Below, piece after piece: positions 45,192 to 56,563 of a stretch of DNA of 64,000 nt (position 1 is the first letter of the stretch; every line of letters begins with the position of its first letter). Made by a program: the position numbers and the translations under genes. The notes beneath the pieces are model-generated. The model saw nothing but the letters and a program-made list of their open reading frames with translations. It did not search any database and was not told the origin of the DNA. This DNA is from Apodospora peruviana (Eukaryota; Ascomycota; Sordariomycetes; Sordariales; Lasiosphaeriaceae), in assembly GCA_033439685.1 (NCBI GenBank), contig JAUEDM010000006.1, positions 2,542,001-2,606,000 of the forward strand, read 5' to 3'.

Positions 45192-46666
45192 TGTACGTAG
45201 AAGAGGGCAGAGGCGGCCCTGTGCCTTGTCATGATTTCAAGTTCTGATGGCTTCAGTGTTTGCTCCTCAGCTACGACCTGAGCACTGGGGTTCGCGCTCG
45301 GTGTCTCTCGCTTGTGGGTGAGCCGAACGGTGGAGGAGTTGGTGGACATGCGACGAAAGACGATGCTCGGCCTAGTTCTAGGTTATCCGGTTGCAGCCAG
45401 TGCACGATAGAGTGGAGTCTGGACACGGGGTATAATTTCTTTGTTCACAAATCAATGGGGAATCGGCAGCAGCGCAGAACATGAGACGGAAGAATGGACA
45501 ATGGGGACTCGAAGCACTGGACAAGAACCTGAATCCACGGAGCGGGAGACGGGGGACGACGGGAGCGAGGTGCGGCGACCTGAGGCGGGGAACATGCCAA
45601 TCCGGGCGGGGGACCCTTACAATATGCCCCAACCTTACAGAAAGACGTGGATGATACGGAGTATGAGTGCATGGATTGGTGAGTTGCAGGTGCATTATGG
45701 CACATGGGGCTCCACCAGTTACGGATCCGTAAGGTACAGCCCTCCGCTAATTTGTACCAAGTCCTGTACCTGACAGCTGCCAATGACTCTCAATATTATC
45801 CCCGACAAGTCAGTCCTTTGCTCGATATCTTGGAAAATTGATGAGAAATTCAGCATCCTAAAGTGATTGCAAAATTCTCGTATTAAGTGACTGTATGCTA
45901 CCTGTATCTTTTGTTTAAAGCTACCGTCGACTTCCATAGGTATATCAACACTCATTATGTGCACTATATCTAAGATAAGTCCTAGGTACCAGGTAATTTT
46001 AACCCGGCCCTGTGCAAACAAGGCAAGCCACACGCAGCTAGCTAGCCTCGACTCATCTGTTATTTGTTTCTAAACCCTTACGCTTCTCACTCACCTAGGC
46101 TTGCTGCATTTGTTCCAAGGCATGGAATAACACGAAATAGGCGTATCAAGATTCCAAAAAGCAACCGCCGCCCGCAGCACTTTTCCACATACAGTATCAA
46201 ATATTATTGTGTGTGCGCGGCCCATCTGTGCCCTCCCGAATATGAGTCTGGGTCTCTCGTAGCTGAAGGTACCAGGTAGGTTGCAGAAACGTGGGAGCCA
46301 ATGGCAGTGTCCAGCGTCTGCCAGCCGTAGCAACGACAATGCAGGACCTCCTCTGACCAGAATTCCCATTGGCAGTCCAGAACTCAGTATCTTCGGTTTG
46401 GCCAAGCAGAGAGATAAAATCCAAGTGGATAAGCTTTGTAGGGATCTCGAACTTAACGCATTTTCATCTAGCTCTACCATACCAAGACTAACCATCCACC
46501 CGATATAAAGTAGTCAAACAGAACAAAGTATGATCAATACAAAGCTACCTTACTTGAGATAACTGCAACGTTCCGTGTGAGTTGATGGACTAATACCTTT
46601 CCAAGCACACCTATGCTTCCACCTCATTCTTATCAAGGTAAGAGGTAAGACAGTTAGTTGCCTTAC
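45192..46666. other. Intergenic between RAT1 and the RasGAP gene
   Basis: About 1.5 kb upstream of the RasGAP gene and downstream of RAT1 (both minus strand). Frames on both strands (for example 45719-46033 minus) have no recognisable content. TACCTAGGTA-type runs occur at 45981-45990 and around 46640-46675. Confidence 0.5.
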
Positions 46667-49600
46667 CTAATACTGCCTTCCCTGATAGTTCCTATCCCTA
46701 TTATCTCTATTACCGCCTCCGTAGCCACCGCCGCCGCCGCCTCGGTTCTGTTGCCCTTGGTAACCACCGCCACGACCCTGACCCTGACCCTGATAACCGC
46801 CCTGATGGCCACCGGCTGGGTAGCCCGGCGGAGGCGGAGGCGCGTAGCCTCCTTGCGGAGGGTATCTACCGCCACCACCGCCAGCCATGTGGACTCCCGG
46901 CGGAGGCGGGGGTACTCCCATGCCGAAGCCCGGGTAACCCGGGATCGGCGGCGGAGGACCTGCTTGCCAGTTTGGCGGAGGGGGTGCGGCATATGAGTTG
47001 TTCTGGCGGGGAGGGGGGCCATTGTTGTATCGGTTATTGTTCCCATATCCATTTCCGTTCCCTTGCTGATACGATCCTCCGCGGCCGTTTCCACGGTTGT
47101 CGTTCCGTCCATGGCCGCCCGGTCCGTAGTTGAACGACTGGCCTCTGCCGCCCCTATTCGAATTGCTGCGCCCAAAAGGCACGCCGCCGTAGCCTCTTCC
47201 TGACTTGTTGGCGTTACTCTTCAGAAGCTCGATATCGCTTCTATCGAGAGCAGGTGTGGGCATTTTCAGCCCACGAAGGAGCATCGACTTGTGCGTATGC
47301 GAGCTGGTTGGCATCTCGTAGTGAACGCTGCACAATTATTAGCTACCATTCTTTAAACTTAATCAACTTGAACCATGGAGCAACACTTACCTGAGTGACC
47401 GGTCGAAGTCGACGTCGGGGAATGCATTTCGGTTCAGGGGATACACCAGCGAGCCATGGGGAAGATAGTTCTCAATCTTCTCAACCTCGCCAGCCAGGCC
47501 ACCGCTAGTCCGGGGGTTCAACTTGAACCTGGTTGCATCGGCCTTCTTGGAGTAAAAGTGCATGATTATCTCATTATAGAGTTCAATTGAATCAGACATG
47601 ATCAAGCAGTCTTTGCCCATGGCATTTCGCTGCTGATCTTCAGGGGATAGCAAGTGATTCTTCGTCTCCATGGCTGACAACAGACGAGGCATGTTGATAA
47701 AGGGCAGCAGAGCAACGCCTTGCCAAGCCATCTTTTTGCCGTTGAGGTCGACCACAAAGTCCTCGGGATAGAAGTCAATGATCTCGCTGTCCTCTTTGGT
47801 CATCAAATCATGGTAGATCTCCGGAATGGCGTGGCGAGAGGCCGCCGGAAGCACACTCATGAGCTGCTCGAAAGGCTTTGATATTCTTCCCTTTTCGAAG
47901 TTGATGGTCATTTTGCCCAGCTCAACAAAGTCCGCGGCGAAGGGTGCATAGTGGTAGGGGTAAAACCACTCCCAAGACGGGCAGCCTTGGAAGTAGTACA
48001 TCAGAACCCACGCGAGACCCTCGACATAGGCACGGGCAACCTTGTGCCGGAACTCGATGTCACTAGGGTCCGCGTTGAACTTCTGTTGATAGTACCGGTC
48101 AGCATACCCCTCCTCCCACAGTCTGACACTATCGACTGGCTCTTCCTCAGCTGCCGGTGTCTCGGTGTCTGATGTGCTTGCTGGGGTGCTAGCGGCGTCT
48201 TCCTCTATGAGATCTGCCTTGCGCTTCCCCAGAGCCGATGCGGGAGATGTTTGCTCCTTTGCCGTTTTTGCAGCGCCTTCCGCAGGAGTTGAGGATTGGG
48301 CCATCATGCTCTGGATCTGATCCTTGAGTACGCTAGCAGCGCTCTTGTTGGTTACGTTGGAATCGGTAGGGACCCTGCGATTTACAATCATGTCGTGGGT
48401 AATTCCAGCGGGCAGCTTGCTTGGCTGGTCGGAACGAGACGAGTCATAACGACCACCCCTACCATTACTATTGGCATTTTGTTCCTGCTGGAGTTTTCGC
48501 CGCTTGAAACCGGCCTCTCGCCTGTCTTCGGTCTCCTTGCGTCTTCTGAAGATGGCGTCTTCCTGCTTAGCAAGACCACTCATAATGTACTGAGCGCGGT
48601 CCAAGTCAACATGGCCGTCTTTGGTTACGTATCCACCCATGTGGGGGAGGTTGTCTTTCCAGATGGCCGTCAATGTGTCGATACCGCCCTCCCTGATTTC
48701 CAGGGCGGGCAGATGAGGTAGGAAATCATTGCCAACGAAGAAGCACATAAAGACCCAGTCATCCAAGGCACGTTCCAAGTCGAACTTGAAAGGGAGTCCA
48801 GGGATATTAAGCTCGACGGCAAGATACTCACGCAGGATGGACACATGAAGCCAGATGAAAGGTTTGAGCGGTGCGCCTTTCTCCTTTTCGTCGAACTCGC
48901 CCTCTTTCTCCTTAGCCTCACCTTTGCAGTTTCTCTCCTCGTGGCCCTTCTGTCCGCACAGCCTACACATTCTGGCCTTGCTATCTTGGAAGAAGACATC
49001 TTCACGAAGGACCCGGAAGTGTGGCTCATGTGTTGCCAGCCCCAGCATGATCAAATCAGCATCCAGCCCATAGATGACGTGGCGGGTGTTGGGATCATGG
49101 TCAGGCGAGTTGCGCTGCGACCGAACAAAGTTCATGATTTTGTGCTCGCCTTCACCTGGCACTGTTGCATCGGAGATAAGGACCTTCATCTTGGCCCAAG
49201 CAGGGTCGGTATTGAGCTTGTAACTGCACCAATAACGGAGACTCGAGGCGAGAATGTCCATGAATGGTGTGCCCGGGGTGATGGAGTTGGAATCGAAGGC
49301 CTTCTTGACGACTTCCTCCACAGACGCAGCCTGAAAATTGCTGCTGTTCTCTTTCTTGAGCATCTTCATGAGCTCTTTCTTGTCCTCCTCTTTTTCCTTC
49401 GCCTCCTGGGCTGCGCGGAAACGTCTGGATCGCTGCTGATTCATTTTCGCTCTGGGTGCAACACCGTCTATTTCAAGTTAGCCCCCGGGCATGTGACGCG
49501 AGGAATGCGTAAAGGAAAACTCACCAACGGCAATCATGAGCAGTTTCCGGGGCCGAACCATGTTGACCACGCGCTCGGTGTACTTGAAAATCTCCACCAT

Positions 49601-49834
49601 CATCTCCTCCTCGTCCTTGGGAGCCGGCTTATCCTCGGGGTGAGAGCAGGGATGGACAATGCCGTTCATGTCCAGGTAGAGGTTGTCGAACTCCTCGCCG
49701 TTAGGATTGGGCTTCGTCGCGTCGACGGGGATGACGGTGCCATCGTCGAAAACAACCGGCTGATCCTCCGCGACGGGAGACACGATCTTGGGGTATTTGT
49801 TCGAGAGCCATCTGAACGCCGCCGGAATACCCAT
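46667..49834 (-). CDS. RAT1: 5'-3' exoribonuclease Rat1/Xrn2
   Basis: Exons 49834..49525, 49467..47391, 47327..46667; 1015 aa. The N-terminus MGIPAAFRWLSNKYPKIV with LYLDMNGIVHPCSHPEDKP is the XRN nuclease signature. DATVPGEGEHKIM and YGLDADLIMLGLATHEPHF carry catalytic acidic residues. A CCHC zinc knuckle (C261, C264, H269, C274; MCRLCGQKGHEERNC) marks the nuclear Rat1/Xrn2 branch as against cytoplasmic Xrn1. The middle has VGNDFLPHLPALEIREGGID. The last exon is an RGG/GYGG and proline-rich low-complexity tail of ~200 residues, probably disordered and RNA-binding. It acts in the nucleus in rRNA 5' processing and transcription termination. It shares a 1 kb divergent promoter region with USO1. 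Confidence 0.97.
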
Positions 49835-50821
49835 CTTGAAAGAATGTTTGAGTGTTGGTTGGCGAGACTGGACTATCCTGGGGTCGGTATCGCAGAAAGT
49901 GAAAGGGGAGAGAGTTTTGCACCGGGAGACAACACCAAGTCCTCTGTGCACATGAGGAGACTGTCCGGTGAAATGCTACAAGACGACTCTATGTGGTGAT
50001 TGAGGACAAGGTTGCCGTTTGCATTTGCGGACTTTCAGAAAGAGCTTGGTCGGGGACGACAAACGAAATCTTTTTTCGGCAAGCCTAGTATCGAATCGAT
50101 ATCTCGTTCGAATGAGTGAAGCGACTGTCACCCTATGGGCGAGTTGGATGCGATGAGAACCCTGGACGCCTTTATTCGTGTTCGCGACAAAATAAGTGGT
50201 GGAGGAGGGGAAGAAAGAAAGGACGGTCGACTGCAAAGGGTTCTGGCGGAGCGTTTTGCGACCGGCGACTTTGACTCAGATTTTTGGGGTCGACCGCTAA
50301 CCCAATGGGGTGGTATTGAGGACAACTAACTGAATCAGGTTACAAAGTTTTACTACTGCTACCTGTAAGATGGGATTATGTAAGGCTGCATGATGAGATC
50401 CATTAATTTATTTAATATGGATTATGGATCCTCGACTTTCAAGTCGCCAAGCTTCCGATCGAGAGTGAGGCACACTTTGTCCATTCCCACCACGACTGGG
50501 TCAGCTAGAGCTTCTTGAGCGTCTCTGCAGATGAAGCAAGGCGTGGAGGTTGCTGTTACTGCTTTTTAAGAATAACGAATGATCCATATTTCTGTCTCGT
50601 TTATTTTTCCGATTGAAGGGGCAGAGAGCCAGCTAGCTCTGCAGCCCGCAGCTTGAATTCGAACGACGGGTACCTGAAGACGACAGTTGTCCCAAGCTGC
50701 TCGAAATCCGACGACGTCCCGTTGCGGAGCCATTGCTCGATCCCTAGTCGCTCTCCGACAGCACATTCCCTCCACGCGGATGTCCATCCTCCATGGCATC
50801 TAGATCTCCGCTCCTTCGAAC
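49835..50821. promoter_or_regulatory. Divergent RAT1 / USO1 promoter region
   Basis: A 987-nt gap between the two start codons. No strong TATA box is seen. Short frames here (50135-50329 and others) have no recognisable motifs. Confidence 0.5.
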
Positions 50822-53805
50822 ATGTTCTCGACGATCACGGCTGCGCCGGCCAAGCAATCGGTGAGCGAAACTATCGCCGTCCTCAGCGGCCGCTTGAGCT
50901 CCGCCACTCTGCTAGAGGACCGCCGCGCCGCCATATTAGGTCTGCGAAGCTTTTCCAAACAATACCCGGCGTCGGTAGCATCGGGCGCACTACGAAGCCT
51001 CATCGGGAGCCTGAGCAAGGATGGCGAGGATGTCGACACGGTCAAGGTCGTCATGGAGACGCTCCTGATGCTATTCAACCCCAACAAAGACAGCCCTGAA
51101 GCCTCGGAGGAGATTGCACTATGGCTGGCAGACGAGTTTACCCAGCGTCAGGAGAACATCACGCTGTTGCTTGACTTCCTGGAGACTAATGATTTCTACT
51201 CGCGACTGTATTCGCTCCAACTCCTCTCCGCCATCCTCTCTGCTCGCACCGGGAGAACCGAGGAATGCATTCTAACCGCCCCCATGGGCATTCCCAGGCT
51301 TGTCGCTATACTCGACGACCGGAGAGAGGCTGTTCGCGACGAGGCCATCACCCTTATTACCGAACTGACTCCGGCATCCATTGATATTCAAAAGCTTGTT
51401 GCATTCGAAAAGGGGTTTGAGCGAGTTTTCGGCATCATTACCGACGAAGGTGGTTTGGTGGAAGGGGCGAGGGTTGTGGAAGACTGTCTGATTTTACTGG
51501 CGAATCTTCTTCGCCTCAACTCCTCGAACCAATCCATGTTTAGGGAGATGGGTTTCATTGCAGGACTTGGTCGGCTCCTGAAAAGCGCCTACCAGGTTCC
51601 TGAAGATGGTCAAGAGATAGCCCAGTGGGCAGAAGCACAGCGCAACCGAAACATATACGCTTTACTTGCAGTCATACGGTTATTTCTGGTCTCTGGAGCT
51701 GTAGGCACGCCCCAGAATCAGCTTGCCTTCTTAAACGATCGTGTACTTGAAAACACCCTACAGCTCGCCTTTGCACACAACTTCGAGCTACCGATTAAAT
51801 CCGAGGCGCTTATAACCTGTGCAGATATGATCAGGGGCAACGCCAGGCTTCAAGAAACTTTTGCTGGGCTAAAGGTGCCCTCTCCTCTTGACAGCCCAAC
51901 CGTCGGGCAGGGTCCTCAGGCGAATGGAGTGCCGATAATATTTGTCATCGACGGGCTGTTGGATCTGATCTTGGCTGTGAATGCGCCGCAGGCGTTTGAC
52001 ATGCGAATGGCAGCTTGCACATGCCTCAAGGCTTATTTCTTCAATCACAAAGAGATCCGACAACATTTTCTCAGCAGAGCCATTGCCGGGCACAAAGCGA
52101 AGGCTGATGAGCTCACAAACGTGCTCACGACGCTGCTCTATCCCCTACCCGAGGCACTAGTAGCAGATCCGTACCGGTTCTGGTTCGCGTCGGTGCTCAT
52201 GCTGCATCTCGTACACGAAAGCCCAGCTACGAAGGCTCTCGCCATGGGAGTCACAGAAGGTGATGAGGCGAACGGTGAAGAGGTCGTCACTAGCATCCAG
52301 ACCATCGCTGCGCATCTACTAAGCAGCGTTGCTAAATCTGAAGATCCCCGCATCATAATCGGATACCTCATGCTGCTCCTTTGCTGGTTATTTGAGGACC
52401 TCGATGCTGTCAACGACTTCCTGGGCGAGTTCACAAACCTGCAGGGACTGATTCAAGCCGCCGTAGAGAACCCCAACGGGGATGTCATCGTACAGGGTCT
52501 GAGCGCCATGTTAGCGGGAGTTATCTACGAGTTCTCGACCAAGGATTCCCCCGTGCCGCGCGCTACAGTTCGGGAGATGATCATGACGCGCATGGGCCGT
52601 GATCGCTACGTCGACAAGCTGTCTAGACTGCGGTCCTACCCGTTGATGAGAGACCATGAGGTTCTCGCCCAAAGGCTGGACTCCGGCTTGGAAGAGAAAC
52701 TTCCAGACGTGTTTCTAGACGACACATTCGTGAACTTCTTCAAGGACAACTATAGCCGAATTCTTAGAGCTATTGACCGAGAACCCGGTTTGGAGATTTC
52801 GGTGGTTACAAATGGCGTACAAAAGGGTATCTCGAGAGAGCTGGTCGACTCGTTACGAGCCCAGGTGGAGGAGAAGGAACGGGCTCTGCAGGATATTGAC
52901 GTCGTGAAGGCGTCCCTTACGAGCCAACTAGGCCAAGAACAGGCGGATCACCGGCGCACAAAGGACACGAGTGCGGCGGAGCTCGCTCGAGCAAATGCTG
53001 TGGCTGAGTCGCTGCGCACACAACTCTCAGTGAAGGAGCGCGCATTACATGAGGCAGAGGGGAAGATTGCTTCATTAACCCGACAGTTGGGTCAGGAACA
53101 GGCCGAACTCCAACGCGCAAAGACGGAGATCTCGCGACTCAGGAGCGTCAACGACGGTCTGCAGCGAAACCAGGAGCAAGAGCTGGCTGCTGTCCGGGTG
53201 GAGCACCGGTCAAAGAAGGACGAGCTGCGGAAGCAGGTGGATTCGGTCCGCAGGGCGGCGGAATTGGACGCCGAACGGGCTCGAAGGCGATCGGAAGCTG
53301 AGAAGGCTGATCTCAAAGCCACGATTAGCAGACTCGAGGTTGATTTGATGAAGGCCAACAAGGCCAGGTCCACCATCGAGGCCAAGGTTTCTGAGTTGGA
53401 GGCGAAGATCAAGGCTTCCGCGGAGAGTCTGGGCGATGTAGAGAAGCGGCTCAAGGCTTCGGAAGACGGGGCCCGCGAGGTGTGTTCTGATCTTCGGATA
53501 TCTGTGAGCAGTCTGCTGACATGTGAACAGGTTAATACGCAGCTGGAAAAGAAAGAGGAGGAGCGCAAGGCTGCGCAGGATGAGCTCGATGATTTGCTCA
53601 TTGTGTTCAGCGACCTCGAAGAGAAGGTTACTAAATATAAGGTGCGTCTTTATTTCACCCTTGGACCGTGTTTAATGGGTGATCGTGCTGCGTTATGAGC
53701 TGACACAAAAATTAGGACCGACTCAAATCGTTGGGCGAGGCCGTATCTGACGGCGAGGACGACGAGGACGGTGATGATAACGAAGAGGATGAGGAAGAGG
53801 AATAG
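50822..53805 (+). CDS. USO1: Uso1/p115 vesicle-tethering protein
   Basis: Exons 50822..53479, 53531..53641, 53716..53805; 952 aa. It tethers ER-derived COPII vesicles to the Golgi. The N-terminal ~640 residues are the armadillo-like globular head (ETIAVLSGRLSSATLLEDRR, LETNDFYSRLYSLQLLSAIL, GGLVEGARVVEDCLILLANL). From ~672 a heptad-rich coiled coil runs to ~920 (ELVDSLRAQVEEKERALQ and many E/K/Q/L repeats). The protein ends in an acidic tail (SDGEDDEDGDDNEEDEEEE), typical of p115/Uso1. The first intron, 53480..53530, is 51 nt without an in-frame stop, so it could also be read through; I call it an intron because removal gives a continuous coiled coil. The coiled coil is much shorter than in yeast Uso1. 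Confidence 0.95.
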
Positions 53806-54368
53806 ATGCGGCAGAATCAAAAACAGAATCTTGATCTCCATTTCGTCCCAAGACCGAAGATCGGGTTGCCTTTCCACTAGGTATATTATTGTTGCGAGTC
53901 AAGTTGAGACGAAACCTGCCCGGTCCGGAATTAGTACGTGATCCATGGATCTGAAAAGACCAGCTGCTTCTTGGCCTCGTCGAAGAAACAAATAGACTTC
54001 CATCCAAGTTCTATGAGGGCGGCTTCATACACCTATAGATGCCTTAACAACGGCTTGTGGTAGTGTTTCAGTCGAGGACTGGCGGTGTCCAGTGGATGCC
54101 ATTTGGATGCAGGCACCTCGAGGCACTCTTGCACTGAGACGGGGCCACCCCCGCAATTATATGCACCCTTGCGGGCAACTGTAATAAATTGGGGAGAATT
54201 TTTGACATCCCACACTCAATTGAGAATACCTGAAATCCCAACCAAATAGAGTGAGTGAGCGGGTCGTTGAATTACGCAACGCCAGAGAGAAGAAGAAGGG
54301 AATCAACCCTTGAAAATCTAGTACCCGGATTTCAGCTCTCAACAGAGGATAAAAGAAAGAATACCATC
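53806..54368. other. USO1 3' region and PRMT3 upstream region
   Basis: A 563-nt gap between two plus-strand genes. No gene is seen; both untranslated regions presumably lie here. Confidence 0.6.
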
Positions 54369-56207
54369 ATGTCGGAGCTTTACCAGCGCAGCAATTCCGG
54401 GGACGATGCGACGAGTTCGGACGAGGGCAGCGGGTGGATCGATGATAACCAGGATGAGGAGGATGAGCAGGAGACTGTCGCCGTCATCTCACTGCTCGAC
54501 GACCGAGTCTTCCCCGATGTCATGTCTATGATCGAGCACTGCAAGGAGAAATACGGGCTTGATTTCCTCGCCATTCGGGACCGTCTGCAGCTCGACTTTC
54601 ACGGCACCGTCAGGCTTATAAACTTTAGTGAGTGAAAAACCAAAGTACCTCCCTCACCTAACCGGTCTTCAACCAGGAAAAGAAGAAAGTAAGCAAAATT
54701 TTAGGGCGAAAATTGCTGACAATTGGGATTCGCAGTTAGACAAAAAGTGCATGAGGGCGCTACACTCCCCGAAGAGATCACCGCCGCGGATCTGGAGGAT
54801 GACCGCTACCTTAAGCCTGTGCTCGACGATGATGCCCTCATCTTGTGCCTGGATGACTTGCCCGAGGCAGGCAAGCCGGCTGCCGCTGCGGTGCCCGAGC
54901 TAAGCCAGTTTCTGAGCAACGCCGGTGCCAATGGCGCAAAGACTGCCGATGCCCCTATGGTAGACTCGCTTCTCCTCAAAAACGCCGAGCTCCAGGCCGA
55001 ACTCGAGCAACTGTCCAAGCAGTTCTCCAACTACCGTCTCGCCGTGCAGCAGACGCTTGACCAGCGCTGGCAGGCGGATGAGGATACCGGCGACACCAAG
55101 CCGTCTGCCTCGTCAGACTCAAAAGACTCAAAAGACGAGAAACCAAAAGACGACTCGGCGTACTACTTTGAGTCGTACGCGCACAACGACATCCACGAGG
55201 TAATGCTCAAAGATGCGGTGCGTACCGACGCCTACCGCGACTTCATCTACAACAACAAGGACCTCTTCGCCGGCAAGGTCGTCCTCGACATTGGCTGCGG
55301 CACCGGCATCCTGTCCATGTTCTGCGCCAAGGCCGGCGCGAAACAGGTCATCGCCGTCGACAACTCCGACATCATCAACAAGGCACGCGAGAATATTTTT
55401 AATAACGGGCTCGACAAGACCATCACCCTGCTCAAGGGCAAGATGGAAGAGGTCATCCTGCCGGTCAAGCAGGTCGACATCATTGTCAGCGAGTGGATGG
55501 GCTACGCCCTACTCTACGAGGCCATGATGCCGAGCGTCATCTATGCGCGCGACCGCTACCTCGACCCGGTCAACGGCCTGCTCGTACCCAGCCACGCCAA
55601 CATCTGGCTCGCACCTGTTTCTGACCAGGAGTACCTCGCCGACCACATCACCTACTGGCGTGACGTCTACGGCTTCGACATGAAGGCGATGCAGGACGGC
55701 ATTTTCGCGGACGCGCGTCCACAGATCAGCCCGGCCAGGACGGTCTGCGGTACGCCCAGCGCTTTCCGGTTTTTGGACCTGCACACCATCAAGGCCGAGG
55801 ACTTGGTCTTTACTGCCAAGTGGGAGTCTACCTTCAAGCAATCCGACTCGGCAGACCAGCTACTACTAGACGGCTTCCTGGTGTGGTTCGACATGTTCTT
55901 TGCGCGGTCACGCGTTGACCATTTTATCGTGCCGACCACCACCGCGGCCGAGTGGGCACCGAAGACGGACAAGAACGAGGAGCGCGTCGCTTTTACTACC
56001 GGGCCTTTCGGGACTGAGACGCACTGGAAGCAGGTGCTCATGTTGCTGGACAAGACGAAGATCAAGGAGACTGAGGTTGTTGATGGCAAGAAGATTGCTG
56101 GAGAGATCACGTATGCCACTGCCGAGGGACATCACCGTGGCTTGACACTCAAGGTTACTTGGGGTGTGGAGGGTCAGAAGCAGGATCAGACCTGGAAGTT
56201 GCACTAG
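54369..56207 (+). CDS. PRMT3: Type I protein arginine N-methyltransferase, PRMT3 class
   Basis: Exons 54369..54627 and 54736..56207; 576 aa. It transfers methyl groups from S-adenosylmethionine to arginines; the PRMT3 class acts in the cytosol, with ribosomal protein S2 the classic substrate. The acidic N-terminus is followed by the PRMT3 zinc-finger region, SLLDDRVFPDVMSMIEHCKE (41-60), and RLINFIRQKV formed across the intron. Then come a coiled segment and the catalytic core: VVLDIGCGTGILSM (motif I, ~268), the double-E loop SEWMGYALLYEAMM (Glu339, Glu348), the THW loop ETHWK (~514-518) and a complete beta barrel. The finger has lost its CxxC pair (S..D) and its last histidine (Tyr62), so it probably does not bind zinc. 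Confidence 0.95.
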
Positions 56208-56563
56208 GCAGCTACCTACCTTGGTGTCTGGTTTTCTAGTTTCGAAGGGAGGTTGATACCCGATTACCTACTTTCCTGGAATGATGGTATATACACACCT
56301 GTTTGCGGGGCTATAACTAGTCTTTCTACCTAGGTGGGCACCCAAAGTCGGGCAGGTCTAGACAAGCTTTAGCTTTCATCAACATTCACAACTGCGCATG
56401 CCGATTTGCGATTAGAGGGTAGGCACAGTTGATCAAAAGAAGTTATTCTCGCTCTCAAAAAGGTGTTCGCTCAAGTCCAAAGACTATGTTCCATGGTATA
56501 TATGTATATCCGTCACTTACCAAACCCATTAAGGTACCTTGAGTATCTAGTCCGTCATCATCA
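56208..56563. other. PRMT3/OPT convergent 3' region
   Basis: A 356-nt gap between convergent genes, with TACCTACC- and CTACCTAGGTGG-type runs at 56213 and 56327. No gene seen. Confidence 0.6.

Noticed and set aside
48845..49999. 384-aa open frame antisense to RAT1
   Set aside because: It is the complementary frame of strongly conserved Rat1 coding sequence and has no domain of its own.
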